Assembly (NCBI RefSeq): GCF_018143015.1 | Contig: NC_054746.1 | Coordinates: forward strand, 33,450,830-33,514,829 | Direction of reading: 5' to 3' | Length of the DNA: 64,000 nucleotides | DNA from: Lytechinus variegatus | Lineage: Eukaryota; Echinodermata; Echinoidea; Temnopleuroida; Toxopneustidae | Shown: positions 11,371-23,170 of the stretch, piece by piece | How positions within the stretch are numbered: position 1 is the first letter of the stretch | How the letters are laid out: the number at the start of each line of letters is the position of its first letter | Made by a program: the position numbers and the translations under genes | Notes under the pieces: generated by a model | Databases searched by the model: none | What the model was told of the DNA's origin: nothing | The model's input: only the letters and a program-made list of their open reading frames with translations

Positions 11371-11529
11371 CGCATCGTGTTCACAAATAAACACAACCAA
11401 AGGATCATTAAACCTTGCCCAGAATTGTAAATTTTTAGGACAAAATGCACGAAAGTTTTAAAAAATAGCTCGCTCTTTGCACTCGCACTTTTTATATAGG
11501 GCTTATAATTTTGAGACCATGGGTGTCGA

Positions 11530-11610
11530 TCACGGGGGGGATGGGGGGGATATATCCCCCCCAATATTTCAAGTGGGGGGGATGGCCTGTATTATCATCC
11601 CCCCCAATAA
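11530..11610. repeat. G/C-run hairpin repeat
   Basis: GTGTCGATCACGGGGGGGATGGGGGG and a C-rich complement a few tens of bases on, forming a G-run hairpin. Related sequences lie at 12178-12265 and, with a GGATCGACGCC end, at 12946-12980, so one family seems to have ends resembling (G)GCGTCGATCC. Confidence 0.5.
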
Positions 11611-12177
11611 TTTAGGGTAGAAAAATTATAATAATGATGATGAAAAAATGAAAAGTTTGATCATGATTATTATTATTATTTTATTCGGCATTTCAACAAA
11701 AAAAGTTTACAATCAATTTACAGGAGAATATACAATTACAAAGTGATTATAGTATGCCATCAATCAGTTTGTTTCCCTAGCAATTTGTGTATATTGTTAT
11801 TATTCAGGACTATTAAACAGATGGGTGGAGGTTCAAGATGAAAAAGAATGAAATGTTTATGTATCTGATATTTTTAGCACATGACCTAAATGGACCCCAA
11901 CGAAAATCAACTTTTGTTGATAGGGTGTTCCATCCCACCAGTGGTGAATAAATTAATTTAAATAAATCATTAATTCAAAAGGGTGGAAAAATAAACGGGA
12001 TTAAAAGGGTGGCAAGATAAATCTCTAAGGAATGACGGTAAGCCCGATGGCGCACGAGAAGCCACACAGGTTGAATTTGTCTTAATTGGTCCGAATCTGC
12101 ATTTTATCATCATGCATTAAGAAGAATAAAAATATTGCTAGTCAGGTTAGATTTAAGAGAGAAGTTGTATACACAGA

Positions 12178-12985
12178 GGCGTCGATCCTGGGTGGGGGGG
12201 GGGAAGGGGGCGATCGCCCCACCAATAAAATATTGGGGGGCAAACATATCGTTTTGCCCCCCCCCCATAATTCCGCATGTGCAACTAAAAATAAAATAAT
12301 ATTGTAATGCTACACTGAAATCAGCAAGCGAGATTGAGATACCAACTCGATTTTGATTTAAAATCGTGCTCAAAATGTCGGTTTTTTAGATTGGAATATA
12401 AAAATTTTCAGCTCGCGCTTCGCGCTCGCATCATGTACCAAAAACCCATACTTATCATGATTATATAGGTGAATAGAATGTCCCGTTTTCAATTCTAAAC
12501 CTCAAAAGAACTTTGATTTGCAAAAATCTTTTGTTGGATATATATCTTCCATTAAAGTGTCTTTTTTTCCAGATCAAAATTTTCAGCTCGAGCATCTATT
12601 GTTCTTCTAGATACCCATCTTAATCATTGGTGCCAAAAATGCTTAGAATATCAAGCTTTCAGGTCAGAATATAAAGAAATTTTAGCTCGCTCTCTAGTGA
12701 GATACATGTATCGACCCTGCTCATGAGTTACTACAAACAAACCTAAACAGGTACATTTTTCCTGTTTTCATGACATACTAAAAAAATTTAGCTCGCGCTT
12801 CGCGCTCGCATTGTTGGTGAAGGTGAGATATGTGTCTCTTTCTCATGAGTTATATATATATATATGCCTATGTGTGTGGGGGTGTGTGGGTGAGTTTGTT
12901 CGTTTTTTGTGATCGAGCGCCTTTGGAACGTTGATTCATAATTTTGCCACCCCCCCATCTGAAAAATGGATCGACGCCCCTGTGT
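12178..12985. repeat. Possible repeat element with CGTCGATCC-type ends
   Basis: Starts GGCGTCGATCCTGGGTGGGGG and ends CCACCCCCCCATCTGAAAAATGGATCGACGCC, so the outer 10-20 bp are inverted copies. Inside are two exact GCTCGCGCTTCGCGCTCG motifs (12411-12428, 12791-12808) and a short TA/TG microsatellite at about 12850-12890. No coding sequence was recognised. Confidence 0.45.
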
Positions 12986-13518
12986 ATACATCATGCTCAA
13001 TAAACAGATCACTATATACATGGTCCAGTCAATTTTTGTCCTGTTTTCTCGGTATGAGTTTAGAATAGGCTTACTTGTAACACAAATTGAATTTTCAAAA
13101 AAATTATACAAGTATAGTACACTACAATAATGAAGGAATTTCCAAGAACACCATGCATATCAACCACTCCCAAATGTCCTAACTTGTGATTTTAGTGGGG
13201 GTATATGTTGAAAGATCCCCATCCACAAGAACATTTGTGTCAATCATCCCCCCCAACCAAGAATACCGATCGACACCCATGTTTGAGACCATTTCATATA
13301 CTTGTTGCTTTATAAGAATAAAGCTGAGAAGTAACAGTGAGGACTACCCCTTCAAACAAAGAATCAACTTCGCGCGGGCGATCGCGCCCCCCCCCCCCGA
13401 ATGATGGATCCTCCCCTATGACGCGTACACACACAGAAAAAAAAATTGTTGCACTCCCATTAAAAAAACAAGTCGACCCCAACAGTGCCCCCAGGAAAAA
13501 AATCCTAGCTACGGCACT

Positions 13519-13546
13519 GACTACTATATACTTCTACTTCTACTAG

Positions 13547-13582
<36 letters not shown>

Positions 13583-13593
13583 GTCTACTTCTT

Positions 13594-13629
<36 letters not shown>

Positions 13630-14312
13630 TTACTACTACTACTATTACTACATCTACTTCTTCTACTACTACTACTACTACTACCACTACTACGTCTACT
13701 TCTACTACTACTACTAGTACTACTACTACTTCTACTACTACTACTACTACTACGTCTACTACTACTACATCTACTACTACTACTTCTACTACTACTAGTA
13801 CTACTACTACTACTACTATACTACTACTACTACTTCTACTACGTCTACTTCTACTACTACTACTACTACACTACTACTACTACTACTTCTACTACTACTA
13901 CTAGTACTACTACTACTTCTACTACTACTACTACTACGTCTACTACTATGTCTACTTCTACTACTACTACTACTATACTACTATACTACTACTACTAATA
14001 CTACTACGTCTACTTCTACTACTATACTACTACTACTTCTACTTCTACTACAACTACTATTACTACTACTACTACTACTACTACGTCTACTACTTCTACT
14101 TCTACTAATACTACTACTACTACGTCTACTTTTACTACTACTACTACTACTATACTACTATACTACTACTACGTCAACTACTACGTCTTCTACTACTACT
14201 ACTACTACGTCTACTACTACTACTACTTCCATTACTACTACTACTACTTCTACTACTGTTACTACTACTACTTCCATTACTACTACTTCCATTACTACTA
14301 CTTCTACTACAT
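13519..14312. repeat. (CTA)n trinucleotide array
   Basis: About 790 bp of CTA repeats with periodic variants (TTCTAC, ACGTCTAC, CTAGTA, CCATTA). Open frames across it are artefacts of the triplet unit. Confidence 0.97.
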
Positions 14313-14831
14313 ATCAATGTGTTTGCGCTCCTTTTTTGCAGTGCGTAGCGTGTTAAATTATTTCCCTATGGAGAATAATAGAAAATACGCAGTTTTTGAG
14401 GGATTTGCTAAGATATCTCCCAAACGCGTCAACAAGGTGATCTATCAAAACAGAATAGAATAGAGCAGATTCTCACCTTGAACATGATATGATTTTCATT
14501 TAATTTTAGTCAAATTAAGTTCTGTCACTTTTGAGGTTTTTGGAACCTTTCTTGATGATTTTGGAAATCCATTTGTACATGAGCCAATGGGCAAGTGCGG
14601 GAAACGAAACGTTTGGTGCGACTTCACATTGTTGTAAAAAAATATATACGTCACAATAGACCCTATAAAAAAAGACATTTTGCAGAAAAAGCTGTAGATT
14701 GCGAATACCTAAGAATGATTTTGATTGGATAAAAAAAACCTGTCACTTTTCACATTTGCAAAAGCTTTTGCAATGGTCACTATAGTTTGGCGGGTTCAGC
14801 CGATTGCATTGTGTGTACACAGTATAGTACA
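14313..14831. other. Spacer between the two CTA arrays
   Basis: Unique-looking AT-rich sequence; no gene or clear repeat is seen. Confidence 0.4.
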
Positions 14832-15130
14832 CTTCTACTACTACTACTACTACTACTACTACGTCTACTACTTCTACTACTACTACTACTACTACCACTA
14901 CTACTGTTACAACTACTACTACTACTTTTACTACTACTACTACTACTTCCATTACTACTACTACTACTTCTACTACAACAACAACAACTACTACGACGAC
15001 GACTACTACTAATAATAATACTATTACTACTTCTTTTACTACCAAATCAACATCTACTACTAGTAATACTATTTCATCACTGTCATCATCATCATCAAAC
15101 CACTACCACCACCACCATCATCATCATTCT
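14832..15130. repeat. Second (CTA)n array grading into TCA/CAT repeats
   Basis: CTA repeats with ACGTCTAC and TTCCATTA variants like the first array, ending in ATCATC/CACCAC triplets; a further (ATC)n patch lies at 15196-15232. Confidence 0.95.
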
Positions 15131-15644
15131 AAAATCATCTTGATTTATTTTGTTACTTTTATAAATAGACCATAGTCGTAATTTTGTATAAGTATTATCA
15201 TCATCATCATCACCATCATCATATTCATCATCATGCATATGCCATCAACATTGTTTCCTATAAAGAACATAATTTTGTTTTTCTGCCTCCTGTTCTGAAC
15301 TGCCCCCCTTCCCCCTCCTCATTCCAACACTCTTGAATTGCTGCTGTATTAGATTGCTCTGTCTTCATTACACCCAATTCCCCAACCAGAAAAAAAGATG
15401 AGCTAAATATATACTTCACACTTTTTAAAAATTGCCATTGACAAACATCCTTCTAGAATAAAGAAGACACTCTCAAATCTAATTATATGAAATTATTAAT
15501 TTGTAATTACTATGATAATGCCACCAATTTGCATGCAAAAATTTAAAGCACAAAGAAAACAGTAGTATCATAATCATACAATTCAATCCTCTAGCAAAGA
15601 TGACAAACCAACTCCCTCATCCCAAATGGCAAATGTAACGCTTA

Positions 15645-16147
15645 CAGGGGAAGTTCACCCTGAAGAAAACTTTGTTGTTAAAATAGCAGAAAAAATAGTA
15701 AAAAATATTGGTGAAGGTTTGAGGAAAATCTGTTAAAAAATAAGAAAGTTATTAGAGTTCAAAGTTTTGGATTTGTGACGTCATAAACAAGCAGCTGCCC
15801 CATGTGTTATGTAGTATAAAATGCACGAATTTCAAATTTTGTATGGTTCCTGATGACTTAATTTTGTTTTCTATTCATGATCGGGTGTAGAATGATTTGT
15901 CTATTGATATACAAAAGGTACAGTGAAAACCATTTTTAATTTTCTGAGGAAATGACATTTCATTGATTTTTTTACCATTCGCTATGTAGGAATGCTGCTC
16001 GCATATGACGTCACAAATCAAATAATTGAAATTCTAATAACTTTTTGATTATTCAATGAATTTTTCTCAAACCTTCGGCAATATTTTTTATTATTTTTTC
16101 TGCTATTTTTACAATAAACTTTTTATCAGGGTGAACTTCCCCTTTAA
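15645..16147. mobile_element. MITE with ~150-bp terminal inverted repeats (AGGGGAAGTTCACCCTG ends)
   Basis: The left end AGGGGAAGTTCACCCTGA and the right end (reverse complement AAAGGGGAAGTTCACCCTGA) continue as imperfect inverted copies for about 150 bp on each side, including AATAGCAGAAAAAATA and TTTGTGACGTCAT blocks. About 500 bp, non-coding. Its ends resemble the MITEs at 53757 and 58898. Confidence 0.8.
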
Positions 16148-17184
16148 TAGCTAATATTATTGAACAATATTTTCTGGCGTCAACTCCATTCACTGTTGAA
16201 ACAGGGAAACCTAAGGCAATGCATCATAAATAGCTCAAAATATTGGGAATCGAGGGTAATCAGGAATCAAAATCTAACTTTAACTATCTAACATGAAAAG
16301 GTCTTTTATTGATGGTTTGAACTAAGGTCTATCAAATATTAAAGGAGAAATTGTGAATTATTTGGAACAGTTCTAACTTTTATATTATACAACCTATTTT
16401 GAAAGAAAAATCCAGTTTATTCAAATCAACTTTTTAAAATGAACTTGCCCGTTAAGTAACAAATGATTTAATTCAAGATTCTCTATTTTCAAGCTTTGAA
16501 TTCGTTTTCAGCTGTAATAAAAGAGTATACCATGAACAAAGCAATCTAAAATCAAACATAAAATAACATAAAAATGTTGAGTCCCTCCCTGCACCTTGAT
16601 TTTTTTCTTTTAATTGTATAAAACTGGGCATGGAATGTAACAAACTTATCATGATACAATTGTTGCATATAGTTTTCTGACCTGTAAGAAAAGTTTTAAA
16701 GGCCTTTATAATAAAAATAATTTCATCACAGACCTTATTTATATCACATTCAAGTTTTTCAAGAGTCAAATAGGTAAAAAAAAATATATTAAACTGTCAT
16801 AAAATAAAGATTTTAGTCCAAAATATTTCTTTGAAATTTTATAAACACACTTTCAATGGAAAAGTAGACAATCTGAAGGTGTTTCATAAATCTTTTAGTA
16901 AATTAAAATGATTATATGCACAACAGGTGACTTGTTCTTAGATGTCAAATCAGATTTCAATAATTTTCATTCCCAACAGCTACAGTTATTATACGATCTC
17001 TAAAACTCACTTAAAGTGTACTATTTGTTAAAATTTGTATAAGGGTTTTTAGTAATTCAGACTCATATAAAAAAACACGGAAATTCTGGGATATCGTATT
17101 TGGCAAAATTACATGTCACCAGTCTTGTGTAGTCTTGTATAACTTACAAAATATCTAGTCTAATAATTTACTACAGCTTGTTTG
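16148..17184. other. Intergenic, AT-rich, downstream of PIGH
   Basis: No exon or repeat with clear ends recognised. On the minus strand it would include any longer PIGH 3' UTR. Confidence 0.35.
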
Positions 17185-17190
17185 TTTATT
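17185..17190 (-). terminator. PIGH poly(A) signal candidate (AATAAA)
   Basis: AATAAA on the minus strand 12 nt after the PIGH stop codon. If used it would give a very short 3' UTR; more distal signals are possible. Confidence 0.35.
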
Positions 17191-17201
17191 CAAATTTGCT
17201 G

Positions 17202-20200
17202 TCATCTCACAGCACAGTTATCTCCACCTGCTTTAGATGATTCCAAATGGTGCTTTTCAAAGTCCCACATTCTATGAACGGAGGCATGGATTTCTTGAAG
17301 TTTATCAAGTCTTGGCATGGAGTGCTGGAAAGTGAGAGGAAAACATGCAGAGAATATATCATTGGGAATGTAGAAAGTAATTCACCCTTCGCTCTGATAC
17401 AGAAAGTGTGATCCGAAAGTATTATCCTAACTTGAAAAACATGAAAAGTAGGCAAATTCGGGCGAGTTTTAAAAACAAATTTGGGAAACAAAAACTATAA
17501 ATATAATGAAAATGACTAATCAGTTAACACATTGGTATTTCTTGTTATTTGAATAGTTAATGTCACTGTTTGAGACAACTCTTCTTTTTTCCAAAACAAA
17601 CATGAATAACTTGTCTGTTTTTCAAAAAGTTTTATTCATGCATTTGTTTCGCAAATGGAACCTGTAAGAATATTATCAGTAGCATATTTTCATTACTGTC
17701 TCTTATGAACAAAATCTTAAGAGAAACTGCAAAGGGGAGAGTACCGGTAGTCAGTGCATTTCATGACTCAATGAAAATAGACTTAGTTATCTTTCTAATT
17801 TTCAAACATTGTTTTATCAAGAGTTGTATCTAAATTGTTGTGTTCACTCACCATAAATACTGGCACCAATGAATTTGTCCACTCTGTACCATTTTGATGT
17901 TTCAAAAGAACAGCCAAATAGTAAACTACCTTGTTCTAAAATATAATAAAACAGAGTGACAGGGCATTTAGAATTACACACGTCTTCAGTTTTGTCAAAA
18001 GAGAGCAAGTATCAATTTTAAATAAACAATCAACGAATAAAGGTGTGGATCCAGAGTCAGGCTATTATAGGATGCGAATTTGTCCTAAAAGCAAAAAAAA
18101 AAGGTCCTCGCTCCATTGTACAGGGTGCACAATGAAGGAATTGTACGGGGTCCACCATTGTATTTTCACATTTTACCGGGTGCGCCCCCAGCTTTTGCCC
18201 CCCCCCCCTCCTTGATCTGCACCTGAAATACTGAATTTAAAAAACGTCTCTTTTGATTTGTTGTCTTGGAAATAAAACCTGAACCAAGGCAGTATTTTTT
18301 CACTTGCAATATGAAGAAAGTTGCCACTGGACATACAATGTATAGATAGGTGAGTCTGTCTTAGTCTTCTTGGGACCACAGACATAGTCCTGCATTGCTA
18401 TACAAATGCAAAACTATCAAAACAAATAATTGCACAGGTTACACAACACTGTGTAAGAAGGGATGTCATCATGGCGCAATAGTCAGTGGCCCTTGGTAGG
18501 AGGGAAATCGCTGACGATATCTAAGTGATATAACACTGCCCATCGATTCTCAAGTCAGCGTGGTGTTAAAAACACTCAAGTGATAAATAAGAAATCACTC
18601 ACCATTGTTACAGCTTCATGGATAACAATGTCTTGAACTGCTCTGAAAGGAATAAACTTGGTGACTCTACGTCCGGTGACATACTCCGAAGATATTTGCA
18701 CCCCAAGGGAAGATATCAGCAGCAGTGTTTCTACAAGTCAAGGTGGAAAAAAATACATCAAAATATTCAAAAGATAGTTAATTTAATGAGTGAGGATTAC
18801 AAAATGAGATTATCAAGAACACAATGTACATGTAGTTATAACACTCTAGAAAAATAATTCAAAAATAGGCCTACGGCGACATTGTAAACATATCAAATTA
18901 AAAATGCTATTTCCAATGAAAATTACATGAATTTAAAAGTAAAAAATTGAGAATCCAAAACATAAATTACATGATTCCTTTAGTTCAAGTTTAATCCATT
19001 CAGTTTGGTAGTGTATACAATTCTGTTCATTTCTGTATCACCTCAGTTCAAATTTCATGAGGTATTATCGGTACAATTTATCTGATTACCCTATGTTGTA
19101 TGCAGGTTCTTCTCGGTCTCCCTTGGTCTTTTCCTATTCAGGTGTATCCACCAACACACAAGACTTTTCCCAATTCTAATTTCAGTCCATTTGATTTTGT
19201 CTTCTGAGTTCTTGCATTGTTTGCTGCTTTTTGGATGTTTTAGCTTTTATCATTCTATTCATGATTCACCAGTTTTATTAGTTCTTAAGTTCTACTTTGT
19301 CATTCAGCTCCCTACATCAAGGAACTGTTACTTCTAGAAGAAAATCATCACATGTAAGGACTTGTTAGTTTTACCTTTTGAAACTGAAGAATGAATGTAC
19401 AGAACAAGCAGAACACTAATCATGATAGCAAGAACTGCATTCCAGAACTGTAAAAGAAAATTGGATTAGAAATGATTTTATTTGGGTAAAAGACTGAATA
19501 AATCAAAACCTTCATGAAAATCATTCCATGGAAATTCATTCTATTCAGTAATCATATCTATTTAACTAAACATGATCTTCTCATCAAGCATTCCAAATTT
19601 GACTCACAATATAGGCTAAAGCAGGGGTTCTCAAACTACGGCCCGCGGGCCGGATCCGGCCCATGGAGCTTCTCAGTCCAGCCCGCAAGACTCTGCTGTT
19701 GTTTTTTTTTTCAATCACCTTTAAGTCACAATATGAAACATAACTCAATATAATTACATTGTGTATCCATGTAGACCACTAGACCTAATGGTAATAAAAG
19801 TAATGGCAGTCAAATTAATTTGACTTTTAAACAAAGATTAGTGGAGTCTTTTCTGTCTGTTCGATCAACTTTCTTATTAGATGACTAACGATGTTCTTAC
19901 CATGTTTGGATCTATTCTACATACAGGTGCAAAAGTGTATTTTCCACAATGAACATTTTTTAAAGAACTAACTCATATCGAAGTACCTTGACGGTTTTCA
20001 AAGTGGTGGGGGGTTGTCTGGCCATGCAAAAAATCATAATCATATGGTCATTTTTACGTTTTTGAACATGTTTTTTTTTCAAATTGTGGGGAGGGGGCAC
20101 TCAACCCAAAAAGTGGTGGGGGTGTGCCGCGGGTGAGACAAAAAACGGGGGCTTGGAGCGGGCTTATTGTAAAAAGGAGGGTCCTCGGAACGGGCTTCAG

Positions 20201-22893
20201 AACTACAAATGTTTTTGAAAACGGAGGTCCTTGGAATGGATCGCCGAGTGCGTATGCATCCCCATGGAACGGGTATGCGTGCATGATGCAGCTAGCGCGG
20301 CCTCCGCCGGGTGCGCTCACGTAGAGGCGATGGTAGCGCTCTGCGGCCGCCGTTCACCAAAAATGCAGCTCATTGCAGCAGATAAATGCGACTGGAGCAG
20401 CGTAACAAAAAATATGCGAAGCTTTGGAGCGGATTTCTTTCTTCTATTTTCTCGATAAGAAGAAGAAAATGCTATGCCTTGGAGGCTTGGAGGCTTGGAG
20501 CGGCTTTCTTTGTTCTTTTTCTCACTAAGACAAAAATGCTATGCCTTGGAACGGAAATTTGAGTGTAAAAATTGTGACATATGACCTTGACCTTTCAGAG
20601 AGAAAAAATGTGCCATTACGTATGGGACGCAATCACGCAGAGAAAAGACAATTTTTAATACATTTTTTTCAAGTTGAGAATTCTCTGAAAGTATTTCACT
20701 TGACAACTTGAAACTTAGTGTGATAGAAGTCACAATACTATAGTATATTTATGACAAGTTTCATGTCATAAGCCAAATCCCTCTAATTACAGACTCTAAT
20801 TAAACAAATTAATGACATGTTACGTATGGGACATTTTGTTCCCATAGAGAACGTACACAATTTTCCCCACAATTCAAAAAATTGAAATAATTTAAAAAAT
20901 GGAAATAACAAAAGATTTCTTTCTTTTAAAATGTTCTACTGAGAAATATTTGACATGACTAAAGGGGAAATTAGCCATTTCAACCTTTTTATTTCTAGTT
21001 TTTCATGGTTTCATGAATTTCTTATGTATTTCTATTGTTTTTTGTTTTTCATATTGTTCCACTTTCACAATTTTTTCGCTTCGATTGTATTCATTAATCA
21101 GTATTCATAACAAATCAGTCTTTAAAAACTAAAGAAAAGGTAAATATCTTTTTAGAGCACTCTTGAAATCTCCATTCACTTTGTACACAAATCTCCCAGT
21201 TTACATTGTGTGTAAATGTCCCATACGTAACAATTTTTTAATCAACTTTTAATTAAAAAAAGTAAACTCTATTTTTGAAACTTTTTATGGTATAAAATTT
21301 TCATACTTAATGAATTAGAACTTCCCAGAGATGCAACAATACAAGTATTGTATTATGAGAAATAACTTAAAAAAACATCCTCAAAATGTTACGTATGGGA
21401 TATTCCATCCTTGGACAAGACCTAATTTGCATGATTAACTAGATAACACCACTTTTTTCTGCCAAAAGTAATAAGATGTTAGAGGGTCCATGTCCCATCT
21501 ATGACTAAATCTCAGAAGTTTTGTTTTCATTTTCTATGAGTTTTTATAATTGTCCCATATGTAACGCCTATTTTACCAATTATGCAAATTAGGTGCCCCA
21601 AATTAGCATAAATATGCATATTATCAAATTTTTCTTAATGAAATTTTGAAATTCAATATTTGGGCTTTCTTACCCCACCAAAGATAACTTCTTAAATTAA
21701 AGATGAAATTTTGCCTTCTAGGGTGACCTTTTCTTGGACTTGCCCTATTTTGAAGTCTGTTCTAATTTTTGCCTGCGTTCCATATGAAACTTTCATAAAT
21801 TTGTTGGATTAAATGCTCCCAAAATAAGGACCAGATTGCACAAGAGAGCATCTCGGACCCTGACCGCAAGGGTCTTTGCACTTCGCGCACATTTTTTTTC
21901 TAAGTATCCACTTCATCCTGGCCCGTTCAGGTTTACTTGGAGTCTCATCTGGCCCTTCAAAGAAAAAGTTTGAGAACCCCTGGGCTAAACATATTAGTCT
22001 CAAACACTGTCATTTCACTTTTTATTTGCAACAAAATTTCTGTTTTTCATAATAAAAATGAAACCTTCAAGTGATAGAGGCTGACAAGTGACAATGCCAA
22101 GTCAAGAGCGACCCGAAACCAGGAAATTTGAGAAAGTGGATAAAACCCTGTCCCTACATTTAGGCTGACCACATTTTACACCTAAGTCCTAACTTCATCA
22201 TTTTCATTTAACTTTCCATTTTTCATTTCATTTACAAAATTTTTCATACGATGTACTCATATTACATTCTAGAATCTATTTCACATTTAATTAATCCCAA
22301 CTTTTACCAACAAAGTTAATACATCAGTGATCACTTTAATTTAGGGGTCAAGGAGACATAAATATATTAGGCTGTTCCTAAATTAGTGATGTAGAAAGAG
22401 CTAGATAATTTAAATCATCATCATGCAAATCACATTCAAACACACGGTGATTCTTTTTATTAAACAAATTATGACTGTTTTTCATCTTTTTCACTTAACC
22501 ATGTTAACAGACATGACATGACAGAGCCGGCTCGATCTAGCTGCATTGCATGCCACATTGCCACATGGCCTGCTTGCATAAATTTTGCATTCATAAAAAT
22601 TAAAATATAAACATTTTATGCAACAATGAACAAGCCCTGTAGTATACTCACCAAAACTGTGAGTCCTACTGCTGACATAAAGAAGAAAATATGCAATATA
22701 TGACAACTTGATTTTGATTGTTTTGCAGTCACAGATATTTCACAGATAAGCTGGTCATCTTTCCATTTCACACCTTCACACCTCCAGCTCCTTGCCCCAG
22801 GCCCAACTTGCGCTGGCTTAACAATTGCGTATCCTCCTTCACATTGTCAATATCATGGGCATAGTAGAAGTCATTCTTCAAATCTGTATCCAT
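17202..22893 (-). CDS. PIGH: PIGH, GPI N-acetylglucosaminyltransferase subunit H (5 exons)
   Basis: Subunit of the ER-membrane GPI-GlcNAc transferase that moves GlcNAc from UDP-GlcNAc to phosphatidylinositol, the first step of GPI-anchor synthesis. Exons, 5' to 3' on the minus strand: 22893-22652, 19447-19375, 18730-18603, 17935-17852, 17324-17202; introns are GT-AG and phases agree. The protein (about 216 residues; human 188) has two adjacent hydrophobic segments (exon 1 end and exon 2), as in PIGH. It then carries the family core: ETLLLISSLGVQISSEY, KFIPFRAVQDIVIHEAV, NKVVYYLAVLLK, LVPVFM and MPRLDKLQEIHASV, matching human ETLL...SLGIQMTSSY, VKDIVINEAI, KVIYYLCILLK and PRLDCLIEIY. Exon 1 is one base short of frame: the first 17 codons and the rest lie in different frames, joined near 22840 at GACAATGTGAAGG. 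This could be a sequencing error, a mutant allele or a mis-modelled start. A 2.36-kb hAT element occupies intron 1. Confidence 0.88.
19622..21982. mobile_element. Non-autonomous hAT transposon with 8-bp target duplication
   Basis: A 2361-bp element in PIGH intron 1. Ends are CAGGGGTTCTCAAAC (19622) and its complement GTTTGAGAACCCCTG (ending 21982), the typical hAT-type terminus. It is flanked by GGCTAAAG (19614-19621) and GGCTAAAC (21983-21990), an 8-bp target-site duplication with one change, as expected for hAT. No transposase frame is present. Inside are a GC-rich block at about 19985-20545 that may be a nested repeat, and five copies of GTTACGTATGGGAC in both orientations at 20615-21565. 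Confidence 0.88.
19985..20545. repeat. GC-rich block nested in the hAT element
   Basis: Contrasts with its AT-rich surroundings. It has repeated words such as CTTGGA(A/G)CGG (about 20152, 20431, 20504, 20543) and ATGCTATGCCTTGGA (20469, 20529), so it looks like another repeat captured by or belonging to the element. No gene similarity. Confidence 0.4.
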
Positions 22894-23170
22894 CAGTGTG
22901 TTACAAGGCAGTCATCACCGCAGATTGACGTCTGATGAAACACAATTTGATCTAGATAAATTTGAAGCCACTAATAATGTATTGTCAATGCTAGCTATGC
23001 AAGTCGTCTGTCTAATTTACACAGATATCAGTACGTGGGACTGAACAAAATACTTCCGCTATGCTGCCCTCTGTAGTTGTTTACTTGCACCCAGGCAACG
23101 GGAAACTTTTTGTTTTCAGCGACGTCCAACAGGAATTGTTTTCAACAGGATCCAGAGAAATTTTGCCAAA
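22894..23170. promoter_or_regulatory. Bidirectional promoter between PIGH and the coiled-coil gene
   Basis: 277 bp separate the divergent start codons, so both promoters and 5' UTRs must lie here unless upstream exons exist. It contains TGACGTCT (about 22925), a half-CRE, and TTGCACCCAGGCAAC (23085-23099), an imperfect match to the RFX X-box (GTTNCCATGGNAAC), 71 bp before the coiled-coil ATG. No TATA box at a convincing position. Confidence 0.6.

Noticed and set aside
13505..15143. Poly-Val, poly-Tyr and poly-Leu open frames
   Set aside because: Direct products of the CTA arrays; no unique sequence or start context.
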